8,228 nucleotides of DNA from Paenalcaligenes sp035301625 (GTDB lineage: Bacteria; Pseudomonadota; Gammaproteobacteria; Burkholderiales; Burkholderiaceae_B). Position numbers and translations under genes: made by a program. The notes below the pieces were generated by a model. The model saw nothing but the letters and a program-made list of their open reading frames with translations, searched no databases and was not told the DNA's origin. Positions 1-6,066 of the stretch are shown piece after piece. Each line of letters begins with the position of its first letter. Within the stretch, counting starts at the first letter, position 1. The stretch lies in the NCBI GenBank assembly GCA_035301625.1, contig DATGTW010000118.1:1-8228 (forward strand), given 5' to 3'.

Positions 1-9
1 CAGGGCCAT
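1..9 (-). CDS. Start of a divergent gene, cut by the left edge
   Basis: On the minus strand an ATG lies at 9-7, followed by two more codons (Met-Ala-Leu) before the window ends. The case for a real start is the well-formed Shine-Dalgarno GGGGAG (complement of 18-23) placed 8 bases before it. The divergent arrangement would also explain why the next 90 bases hold no coding sequence. Nothing can be said about the product. It could be a chance match, because only nine coding bases are visible. Confidence 0.45.
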
Positions 10-17
10 AACGAAAT

Positions 18-23
18 CTCCCC
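18..23 (-). promoter_or_regulatory. Ribosome binding site of the divergent gene
   Basis: Read on the minus strand, the hexamer is GGGGAG with an 8-base spacer to the ATG at 9-7. It is the only strong Shine-Dalgarno in the first 100 bases and is the main evidence for the leftward gene. No convincing minus-strand promoter was identified behind it. Confidence 0.5.
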
Positions 24-87
24 GAAACCGTTACAATGGGTGTAGATTTACTCGCACTCTAAAAAGTTTCTTTACGGTGATCTAGAT

Positions 88-93
88 TACAAT
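88..93 (+). promoter_or_regulatory. Possible -10 element of the Nudix gene
   Basis: TACAAT matches the sigma-70 -10 consensus at five of six positions and ends six bases before the ATG at 100. A start of transcription about seven bases downstream would fall on or beside the start codon, giving a leaderless message. No good -35 hexamer stands 16-18 bases upstream, so the call is weak. A perfect 10-bp palindrome, ATAACGTTAT (92-101), overlaps the element and the start codon. A second TACAAT at 32-37 also lacks a -35 partner. Confidence 0.3.
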
Positions 94-99
94 AACGTT

Positions 100-936
100 A
101 TGGAAAAAACAGAAATTCAAGATTTATTGCCGCAGTTTGAGCGTCACTATGACACGCTCATTGCGCAGACCCAAGAGTTCCCCCCTGATGGTAGCCGTCC
201 GGTCACAGTGTGTGGCCGGCTGTGCGGTTGGGTGAGTGCGGCTGCACTGCAGTGTTTGTCCGAGCTTTCCGGGGTCAAAATTACTGATGAGGCCGTGCAT
301 ATTGCTTGGGCTGATGAGCCTTCTCCACGGGTCGATCATTTGTTGGCACATATTGCTCAGGTGCTTGATGAGCAGGGGTTAGTTAAATCCTGGCGTGATG
401 AATTGCTCGAGGTGATTGGCGAGGGGCAGGTGGTAGGTGCTATTGAGCGCGGTGTCATGCGCCCTTTAGGTTTTTTAACTCAGGCGGTGCATCTAAATGC
501 ATGGGGGGCAGATGACCAATTGTGGATTGCCAAACGTGCAGCACATAAAAACAGTGATCCCAATTATTGGGATACTTTGGTAGGTGGGTTGGCTGCGGCT
601 GGCGAGGACTTAGAGACGACTTTGCTGCGCGAGACCCAAGAAGAAGCTGGCCTCAATTCTGAGCAGATTCATGAGCGAGGCCCGGTGCGCACTTTGTTGC
701 GTATGCATCGGCGCTTGCCCGAGGGGTATTTGGTGGAAAATGTGGTTGTTAGCCACTGTCAGCTGGCTGATGATGTGCAGCCAGTCAATCAGGATGGCGA
801 GGTGAGCGAGATTCGTTTGGTCTCGATTCCCGAGTGGTGGCAGATGGCTCAGGCGGGTAAATTTACGCTTGAGTCTCAGCTGATTATTATTGATAGCATT
901 CGTTCACGTTTCGCATCTCGTAATCAGGCTGCTTAA
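100..936 (+). CDS. Nudix hydrolase with DUF4743-type N-terminal domain
   Basis: This 278-residue cytoplasmic protein has an N-terminal domain of about 125 residues, with the family-like GRLCGWV segment at 39-45, followed by a Nudix fold. The Nudix box is complete at residues 163-185, in the form Gx5Ex7REuxEExGu: G163, E169, R177, E178, E181, E182 and G184. E178, E181 and E182 are the expected metal ligands. The preceding LWIAKRAAHK (141-150) and LVGGLAAAGE (160-169) are typical of the group related to the N-terminal part of fission yeast Tnr3 and yeast YJR142W. Those proteins remove oxidised, toxic forms of thiamine diphosphate; carrying that substrate over to this protein is inference. ATG 100 is the only ATG, GTG or TTG after the in-frame stop at 43-45. 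It has no ordinary Shine-Dalgarno: GGTGATC at 76-82 is too far away. PhaM follows after 76 bases. Confidence 0.9.
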   Translation: MEKTEIQDLLPQFERHYDTLIAQTQEFPPDGSRPVTVCGRLCGWVSAAALQCLSELSGVKITDEAVHIAWADEPSPRVDHLLAHIAQVLDEQGLVKSWRDELLEVIGEGQVVGAIERGVMRPLGFLTQAVHLNAWGADDQLWIAKRAAHKNSDPNYWDTLVGGLAAAGEDLETTLLRETQEEAGLNSEQIHERGPVRTLLRMHRRLPEGYLVENVVVSHCQLADDVQPVNQDGEVSEIRLVSIPEWWQMAQAGKFTLESQLIIIDSIRSRFASRNQAA

Positions 937-952
937 TACGCTGTTTCCACCT

Positions 953-979
953 CAAACGCCCAAGCTCGGTGCGCGTTTG
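953..979 (+). other. Inverted repeat between the Nudix and phaM genes
   Basis: CAAACGC (953-959) and GCGTTTG (973-979) form a perfect 7-bp stem with a 13-base loop. It sits 17 bases after the Nudix stop codon and 33 bases before the phaM start. There is no T tract after it, so it is not a standard intrinsic terminator. It could protect a 3' end, act as a weak attenuator or be a protein site, or it may have no function. Confidence 0.3.
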
Positions 980-1002
980 TAGGCGCTGTTATCTATTTAA
1001 CC

Positions 1003-1008
1003 AGGAGG
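1003..1008 (+). promoter_or_regulatory. Strong ribosome binding site of phaM
   Basis: A full AGGAGG lies four bases before the ATG at 1013. It is the strongest consensus site in the window and fixes the start of this gene. High translation would suit an abundant granule or nucleoid-binding protein (inference). Confidence 0.8.
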
Positions 1009-1012
1009 CGAC

Positions 1013-1804
1013 ATGCAGCAAAACCCATTTCAACAATTCAATATCGGTACTGACAATAATCCACTGTTAAGCAGTATGGAGTCATTGCGCAAGGCTTGGG
1101 CCAATATGCCCAACAATCCCTTGGCGCCCATGTCGCCGTTGCAAATGCAGTCTGTAGAGGATTTGGATAAACGAATAACTGAGTTGCAGGCGGTTGAAAA
1201 CTGGCTTGCGCTTAATTTGTCCATGCTACGTAATACAATTCAAGCATTAGAAATACAGCGTTCCACCCTTAATACTTTTCAGGCTTTTACTCAAATGCAA
1301 TGGCCGGGTGGGACACGAGACGATACTTCTGCTGCTCAGGATGCGGCTGCACAGGCTGCAGCTCAGCAGGCAGGTGCGGACGCATCTGCAGACGCGGATG
1401 CTCAGGATCAACAGAGCCAAGAGGACGCAGAAACAGCTCAGGAAAAGAGCGGATACGAGGCATTTACGGGTCTGGACGATCAGGCCATCATGCAGGCAGG
1501 GCAAGCCTGGTGGGATTTAATGCAGCAGCAGTTTCAGACTTTGGTGCAGACCACTCAGTCTTCTGCACAGGCAGCCCAAAGCGCTACTGAGCAATTTCAG
1601 TCTGAGCACAGTCCCAGGGCTTCTGGAGATAGCACTTTGGGGAAAAAAACAGCGCAGACCACCAGCAGTTCAGGGGCTCAAAAAACAGCCAAGGCGGCAG
1701 CTAAAAAGGCAGCTAAAAAAAGCAGCAGCACAAAGAATCCAGGCGCTAAAAAAGGCAGTAAAGTTGCTAAAGGGGCTAAAAAATCAGCCAAGAAATCTAC
1801 ATAA
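1013..1804 (+). CDS. phaM: PhaM-like polyhydroxybutyrate granule regulatory protein
   Basis: This is a 263-residue protein. The PhaM signature is the helical block at about residues 47-92, including LDKRITELQAVENWLALN (51-68), MLRNTIQALE (71-80) and IQRSTLNTFQAF (81-92). A second amphipathic segment, QAWWDLMQQQFQTLVQ (164-179), is phasin-like. Between them lies an Ala/Gln/Asp-rich low-complexity linker (about 105-145). The C-terminus (about 211-262) is a histone H1-like tail of Ala-Lys-Lys units. In Cupriavidus, PhaM activates the PhaC1 synthase, binds the granule surface and binds DNA through such a tail, so granules segregate with the nucleoid. The same role here is inferred by homology. 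No signal peptide or membrane segment is seen. No phaC, phaA or phaB gene is in the window. Confidence 0.88.
   Translation: MQQNPFQQFNIGTDNNPLLSSMESLRKAWANMPNNPLAPMSPLQMQSVEDLDKRITELQAVENWLALNLSMLRNTIQALEIQRSTLNTFQAFTQMQWPGGTRDDTSAAQDAAAQAAAQQAGADASADADAQDQQSQEDAETAQEKSGYEAFTGLDDQAIMQAGQAWWDLMQQQFQTLVQTTQSSAQAAQSATEQFQSEHSPRASGDSTLGKKTAQTTSSSGAQKTAKAAAKKAAKKSSSTKNPGAKKGSKVAKGAKKSAKKST
1696..1719 (+). repeat. Two-copy 12-bp tandem repeat in the phaM tail
   Basis: GGCAGCTAAAAA occurs at 1696-1707 and again immediately at 1708-1719. It encodes part of the lysine-alanine tail of PhaM, and 12 bases is a whole number of codons. Copy gain or loss would therefore lengthen or shorten the basic tail by four residues without a frameshift. 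Confidence 0.7.
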
Positions 1805-1818
1805 CTTAATCATAGTTA

Positions 1819-1846
1819 TTGGCTGGGGGCAGCAGCGGCTTAAAAT
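1819..1846 (+). promoter_or_regulatory. Predicted sigma-70 promoter of the glmU operon
   Basis: TTGGCT (1819-1824; four of six to TTGACA) is separated by 16 bases from TAAAAT (1841-1846; five of six to TATAAT). This is the best promoter in the 107-base gap between phaM and glmU and would start transcription near 1853, leaving a leader of about 60 bases. A second TAAAAT at 1852-1857 has no matching -35. Because the downstream gaps are short, this may serve glmU through glmS. Confidence 0.5.
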
Positions 1847-1911
1847 ACTGCTAAAATGTAATCGAATTAACGGGCAAATCGCTTGAACCATGCCCATGGG
1901 GTACTTTTTTT

Positions 1912-3291
1912 ATGCTTAATGTAGTTGTTTTGGCAGCAGGCAAGGGGACCCGGATGAACTCCGCGCTTCCCAAGGTGTTACATACCATAGGTGGTCATTC
2001 CATGTTGGCCCGTGTGATAGCAGCGGCTCGGCAGTTAAATCCCGCGCGCATCATAGTAGTGGTAGGGCATGATGCCCAGCGTGTACAAAGTCGTTTCGCT
2101 GACCAGCCCGATTTGCATTTTGTGCTCCAAGAGCCCCAAGAGGGCACGGGTCACGCTGTTCAACAAGCCATCCCTGAGTTACTTGATGATGGCTCTGAGC
2201 AGGCTAAGACATTGGTGTTATATGGTGATGTGCCTTTGGTGCAGCCAGACACAATGCGCGGTTTACTACAAGCCAGTCAACAGGGCATGGCCATTTTGAC
2301 CGAGCTATTATCCGATCCCAGCGGTTATGGGCGCATTGTTCGTGATGCACAAGGCCAGATCGAGGCCATTGTTGAGCACAAGGATGCCAGTGAAGAGCAA
2401 CTAAAAATTAATGAGGTTAATACCGGGATTCTGGTTGCGCCTACGACAGCGCTAACAGATTGGCTAAAGCGTCTTAGCAATGACAATGCCCAACGAGAGT
2501 ATTACCTGACTGACATTGTGGGTTTTTCCCGTGCGGATGGGGTTCCGATTTATGCGGCTCACCCCGAGCAGCCGTGGGAAACCCAAGGTGTTAATAGCCG
2601 CGTACAACAAGCCGAATGCGAGCGTGCTTGGCAGCGCGCCCAGGCGCAGGCATTGCTAGAAAGTGGCGTGAGCATGGCCGACCCCGAACGCTTTGACCTA
2701 CGGGGTGAGCTGCACTGCGGTCAAGATGTATTTATTGATGTGGGCTGCGTATTTGAGGGCGAGGTACATCTGGGTGATGGGGTCCATGTCGGACCGCACA
2801 CTTATATCCGTAATGCCACCCTCCAGGCAGGTGCTGTGGTTCATCCATTTACCCATATTGATGGCGCGCAGCTACAAGATCAGAGTCAGGTTGGGCCTTT
2901 TGCGCGCTTGCGTCCAGGAACTCAGTTAGGCCCTGATGTGCGGATTGGTAATTTTGTTGAAATCAAAAATAGTCGTATGGGCCAAGGTGCCCAGGCCAGT
3001 CATCTGAGCTATCTGGGTGATGCTCAGATTGGCCAACGCGTCAACGTCGGTGCGGGGACCATCACCTGCAATTATGATGGGGCTAACAAGCATCTGACCG
3101 TGATCGAGGATGACGCATTTATTGGTTCTGATTCTCAGTTGGTAGCGCCTGTGACTGTAGGGGCGGGGGCGACCATTGGGGCTGGAACCACATTGACTCG
3201 TGATGCGCCGGCCAATGCGCTGACGTTATCGCGAGCGGAGCAAAAAACATATACACAATGGAAACGCCCCACTAAAAAAAGTAATGGATAA
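1912..3291 (+). CDS. glmU: Bifunctional GlcN-1-P acetyltransferase / GlcNAc-1-P uridyltransferase
   Basis: GlmU acetylates glucosamine-1-phosphate with acetyl-CoA and then couples the product to UTP, giving UDP-GlcNAc for peptidoglycan and lipid A. Its 459 residues compare with 456 in E. coli. The N-terminal pyrophosphorylase domain (about 1-230) shows LAAGKGTRM (7-15) with R14, K21, YGDVPL (104-109) with metal ligand D106, and N228. The left-handed beta-helix acetyltransferase domain (about 250-440) shows hexapeptide repeats, R334, K352, H364 and Y367, TITCNYDG (383-390) and K393. These align with the E. coli active-site residues at a constant offset of one. The ATG is preceded by a weak GGGG (1898-1901) and a T7 tract that touches the start codon. 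The MFS gene begins 11 bases after the stop. All key residues are present, so the enzyme should be active. Confidence 0.98.
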   Translation: MLNVVVLAAGKGTRMNSALPKVLHTIGGHSMLARVIAAARQLNPARIIVVVGHDAQRVQSRFADQPDLHFVLQEPQEGTGHAVQQAIPELLDDGSEQAKTLVLYGDVPLVQPDTMRGLLQASQQGMAILTELLSDPSGYGRIVRDAQGQIEAIVEHKDASEEQLKINEVNTGILVAPTTALTDWLKRLSNDNAQREYYLTDIVGFSRADGVPIYAAHPEQPWETQGVNSRVQQAECERAWQRAQAQALLESGVSMADPERFDLRGELHCGQDVFIDVGCVFEGEVHLGDGVHVGPHTYIRNATLQAGAVVHPFTHIDGAQLQDQSQVGPFARLRPGTQLGPDVRIGNFVEIKNSRMGQGAQASHLSYLGDAQIGQRVNVGAGTITCNYDGANKHLTVIEDDAFIGSDSQLVAPVTVGAGATIGAGTTLTRDAPANALTLSRAEQKTYTQWKRPTKKSNG

Positions 3292-3302
3292 CGAAATCTC
3301 TA

Positions 3303-4952
3303 GTGAGTAAAAATACCGTAACGCATCGTCAACCACCAAATACAGAAACCACATCCTCATCTGCATCGGGTCCATGGTCTGAATCCATTGATCCCGTGAT
3401 ATCTAGGGCTCCTGAACTCAAGCCTGATCCGTCGTCGGCGCCCTTGACAGCTGCAGACAATGATGAGGCATCGCAGCGATCAAAGGGCAGTGCCAGCGCT
3501 GCCCATTCTGACCCTAAAGCGCAGCCCGATACTCAAACCCAATCCGATAGCACCACTGAAACAGCCAAAAAAAAATCTGCCAAAGAGCCTGGCGACGGAC
3601 CCGATGGTCTGCCCCGTGCACGCATGATTCCCGCCGCTGCCGTCTTGTTGATGGCCATCATTGCCTCAGTCCTTGATGCCAGCATGTCTAATGTGGCTCT
3701 GCCCACTATTGCCCAAGAATTACACATCAACCCAGCGTTGGTTGTTTGGATCACCATTGCCTATAGCATGACCATTGTGGTCACTTTGCTGCCGCTGTCC
3801 GCGATGGCCGAGCGCGTAGGGTTAGGGCGAATGTTTGCTGTTGGTGCGTTTTTATTTATGCTGGCCTCCTTGGGGGCGTCAATGGCGGTGGATTTTCCCA
3901 TGCTGCTGAGCGCGCGTATTGCCCAAGGGTTGGGTTCCTCGATGTTGATGTGTTTGTTTGGTGGCTTGGTACGTAATATTTACCCACTCAGGTTGCTGGG
4001 TATCGGCTTGAGTTTGAATGCTATGACGGTATCAATGACGGCCGTGCTGGCCCCTTCAATCGGTGCCTTTATTCTCGAAGTCGGTAATTGGCGGTGGATT
4101 TTCTGGATCACGGTACCTATTTCGGCTGTTTTGGTGGTTGGTGCCCGATATTTGCCTACCGGAACGCGCAGTACACGGCCCTTTGATTGGTGGGCTGGCA
4201 TACTGGTAGCCCCTGTTTTTGGGTTATCTATTTTGGGGTTGGATTTAATCGCCACGCGCCCGTTGATTTCCATTGTGTGTTTTATCATTGCCATCCTCAG
4301 TGCGCGCATATTACTGCGTCGTTCCAGACGTCAGGTCGCGCCCTTGGTGCCCACTGATTTACTGCGTATTACACCCGTTGCTTATGCGGTGGTTGCCTCG
4401 GCGTTTTCTTTTGCCTCGCAAATGGCTGGTTTGGTCTCTATGCCTTTTTATTTTCAAAGGGTGATGGGGCTAAGTTATAGCGAGTTAGGGCTCTACTTGG
4501 GGGCGTGGTCCTTGGGCGTTGGTTTAATGGCTCCATTGTCGGGCTATTTATCCGGGCGTATATCGATTGCTAAACTATGTGCTGTTGGAGGGGCCGGCAT
4601 GGCCATTGGCATGGGCTGGCTCATGTTCCTGGATGCACACAGTCACTTTGGTTGGGTATTGGCCTCAATGATCACAGCAGGGGCAGGTTTTGGGTTATTC
4701 CAAACACCGAACAACCGTGCCTTGTTGGCAGGTGTACCTCGTCACCGTGCCGCCGCTGCAGGTGGGATGCAGGCCACCACCCGTGTTTATGGTCAGAGCT
4801 TTGGCACTGCCTTGGTGGCGATAGCCTTTACTATGGGCGGCGAATGGGGGCCCATGCTGGGCATCGGGGTATCCGTGGTGTGCGCCATGGGTTCTGTGGT
4901 GGTCAATATCATGCGCCATTTAAACCCTGCCTCTGACCCCATACTTGTGTAG
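3303..4952 (+). CDS. MFS drug/solute exporter, DHA2 (EmrB/QacA-like) type
   Basis: This 549-residue inner-membrane protein has a hydrophilic N-terminus (1-107) rich in Ser, Thr, Pro, Asp and Lys, then a hydrophobic core that can hold about 14 segments. Family marks are LDASMSNVALPTIA (124-137) in helix 1 with D125, AERVGLGR (169-176) in the place of motif A, LAPSIGAFI (249-257) as antiporter motif C, and NWRWIFWITVPI (262-273), typical of DHA2 proteins. Proton-driven efflux is expected; the substrate cannot be told, and no EmrA-like adaptor gene lies beside it. The start taken is GTG 3303, 11 bases after glmU and without a clear Shine-Dalgarno. The next in-frame ATG is 3624 (Met108), directly before helix 1, and would give a normal-sized core of 442 residues. 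An A9 tract at 3567-3575 lies between the two starts. The upstream start is therefore less certain than the gene itself. Confidence 0.9.
   Translation: MSKNTVTHRQPPNTETTSSSASGPWSESIDPVISRAPELKPDPSSAPLTAADNDEASQRSKGSASAAHSDPKAQPDTQTQSDSTTETAKKKSAKEPGDGPDGLPRARMIPAAAVLLMAIIASVLDASMSNVALPTIAQELHINPALVVWITIAYSMTIVVTLLPLSAMAERVGLGRMFAVGAFLFMLASLGASMAVDFPMLLSARIAQGLGSSMLMCLFGGLVRNIYPLRLLGIGLSLNAMTVSMTAVLAPSIGAFILEVGNWRWIFWITVPISAVLVVGARYLPTGTRSTRPFDWWAGILVAPVFGLSILGLDLIATRPLISIVCFIIAILSARILLRRSRRQVAPLVPTDLLRITPVAYAVVASAFSFASQMAGLVSMPFYFQRVMGLSYSELGLYLGAWSLGVGLMAPLSGYLSGRISIAKLCAVGGAGMAIGMGWLMFLDAHSHFGWVLASMITAGAGFGLFQTPNNRALLAGVPRHRAAAAGGMQATTRVYGQSFGTALVAIAFTMGGEWGPMLGIGVSVVCAMGSVVVNIMRHLNPASDPILV
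3567..3575 (+). repeat. Nine-A homopolymer inside the MFS gene
   Basis: Nine consecutive A encode Lys89-Lys91 in the polar N-terminal region of the exporter. It is the longest homopolymer noticed in the window. Tracts of this length are known sites of polymerase slippage. Loss of one A would lead to a TGA at 3625-3627 that overlaps the ATG at 3624-3626. Confidence 0.85.
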
Positions 4953-4984
4953 CACACAATCTTTTTTGTTAGCGGAAATTTTAC

Positions 4985-6055
4985 ATGCGCATCGCATACC
5001 TCAATTTTGAAAAAGGCTGGCGCGGTGGCGAACGTCAAACCCTGCTGATGGCCCATGGCATGGCAGAACGCGGCCATCAGGTGTCGGTGCTGGTGCGGGC
5101 GGGGGAACCGCTAAGTCATCGTTTGGATGCAGGACGTGTGCGTATTATTGCTGCCCGCAATCGACTGCATCTGTTGTATTGTCTTTTTAGGTATCGAAAG
5201 TATTTTGATGTTTGGCATGCGCAGACCGCCAATACCCTGACCCTGCTAAGTGTGATGCGACCATTCATACAAGGCATGTTGGCTTTTACCAGAAGAACTG
5301 CTTTTTCACTTTACCGATCACGTGGTATTCAATGGTTTCAGCGTTGGAAGACGCGTCGCAAATGGCGGCGAATACAGGCTTTTGCAGCTATAAGCTCAGC
5401 TGCCGCTCAGGCTCCTCTAACTTTGGGTTTTCATCCTGTAGTCATCCCCTCGGCGATTGATTATGTCGCGATGAATCATCAACGTGTACAGCCCATCCGT
5501 GCGCAATTACCCGAGGGGGCACGGGTATTGGGTACTTGCGCCGCATTGACTCGAGAAAAAGATCCCCTGACCTTGATTCAGGCGATGCATTTTTTGCAGC
5601 AAAAATACCCTAATTTTGTATTTCTGCATTTTGGGGCCGAAGGGGAAATGAGCGAGCAGGCGCGTCAGTTGGTTAAAGAATTAGGACTGGAAAGTGTCTA
5701 TCGGTTTATGGGCTTTAATCCGCATATAGAGGATGTCTATCGCCTCTTGGATGTTTTTGTGTTGAGCTCTCGCATGGAGGCTCTAGGCAGCAGTTTATTG
5801 GATGCGTTTTTGTATGAGGTTCCGACCGTAGCTACCGATGCAGGGGGGATGCCGGATATTGTTAGTGTTGAGCGTGGCTGGCTATGTCCAGTCGGCGATG
5901 CCCAAGCCATCGCTGATGCTTGTGAAGCAATACTGACTCACCCTGAGCAGGCTCAGGAAAAGGTACAAACGGCCCTGCGCTGGGTGCGTCAAGAGCACGG
6001 TGTCGAGCAGATGCTGGACCGCTACGAGCAGTTTTATACGCAACATGTGAGTTAA
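4985..6055 (+). CDS. Glycosyltransferase family 4 (GT-B fold)
   Basis: This 356-residue protein has no signal peptide and is probably cytoplasmic or on the inner face of the membrane. The N-terminal Rossmann domain begins MRIAYLNFEKGWRGGERQT, with the GGERQ loop at 14-18; a very basic stretch (about 103-130) could touch membrane lipid. The C-terminal donor domain has AALTREKDPLTLIQA (186-200) and the nucleotide-sugar motif at 265-273, where the usual Ex7E appears as E265 x7 D273 (EALGSSLLD), then VATDAGGMPDIV (282-293). The Arg that often precedes Leu in the GRL...K motif is Ala187. As I recall, both changes recur in the SLLDA-type GT4 subgroup, so the enzyme is probably active. Donor and acceptor are unknown; its place between glmU and glmS makes a UDP-GlcNAc or cell-surface glycan role plausible. 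GGAA at 4974-4977 is a fair ribosome binding site. The gene follows the MFS stop by 32 bases. Confidence 0.9.
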   Translation: MRIAYLNFEKGWRGGERQTLLMAHGMAERGHQVSVLVRAGEPLSHRLDAGRVRIIAARNRLHLLYCLFRYRKYFDVWHAQTANTLTLLSVMRPFIQGMLAFTRRTAFSLYRSRGIQWFQRWKTRRKWRRIQAFAAISSAAAQAPLTLGFHPVVIPSAIDYVAMNHQRVQPIRAQLPEGARVLGTCAALTREKDPLTLIQAMHFLQQKYPNFVFLHFGAEGEMSEQARQLVKELGLESVYRFMGFNPHIEDVYRLLDVFVLSSRMEALGSSLLDAFLYEVPTVATDAGGMPDIVSVERGWLCPVGDAQAIADACEAILTHPEQAQEKVQTALRWVRQEHGVEQMLDRYEQFYTQHVS

Positions 6056-6060
6056 AGGAG
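6054..6060 (+). promoter_or_regulatory. Ribosome binding site of glmS
   Basis: AAAGGAG overlaps the last two bases of the glycosyltransferase stop codon (TAA 6053-6055) and stands six bases before the glmS ATG. The overlap suggests that glmS is translated from the same message as the glycosyltransferase. It leaves no room for a glmS ribozyme or a long regulatory leader. Confidence 0.8.
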
Positions 6061-6066
6061 CAGGGC

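Noticed and set aside
977..999. Promoter for phaM in the gap after the Nudix gene.
   Set aside because: No pair of hexamers with acceptable match and spacing was found; phaM may be read through from the Nudix gene.
1300..1590. Cys/Gly-rich open frame on the plus strand inside phaM.
   Set aside because: It is a shadow of the GC-rich Ala/Gln linker codons of phaM, has no ribosome binding site, and the phaM frame has clear family similarity.
1893..1900. CCCATGGG palindrome just before glmU as an operator, and the ATGs at 1890 and 1896 as alternative glmU starts.
   Set aside because: An 8-bp palindrome is common by chance, and neither ATG is in frame with glmU, whose N-terminal motif begins correctly at 1912.
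3288..3300. ATAACGAAATCTC at 8-20 occurs again at 3288-3300, near a start codon each time.
   Set aside because: A 13-base exact match is expected about half the time by chance in a window this size, and the two copies sit in unlike contexts (opposite-strand leader and the glmU-MFS junction).
4577..4936. 119-codon plus-strand frame inside the MFS gene.
   Set aside because: Its Trp/Cys/His-rich composition is typical of an off-frame reading of membrane-helix codons; the MFS frame is intact through this region.
6056..6066. Possible glmS ribozyme or riboswitch upstream of glmS.
   Set aside because: The gap to the preceding gene is 11 bases and filled by the Shine-Dalgarno; the glmS ribozyme is known from Firmicutes and needs far more room.
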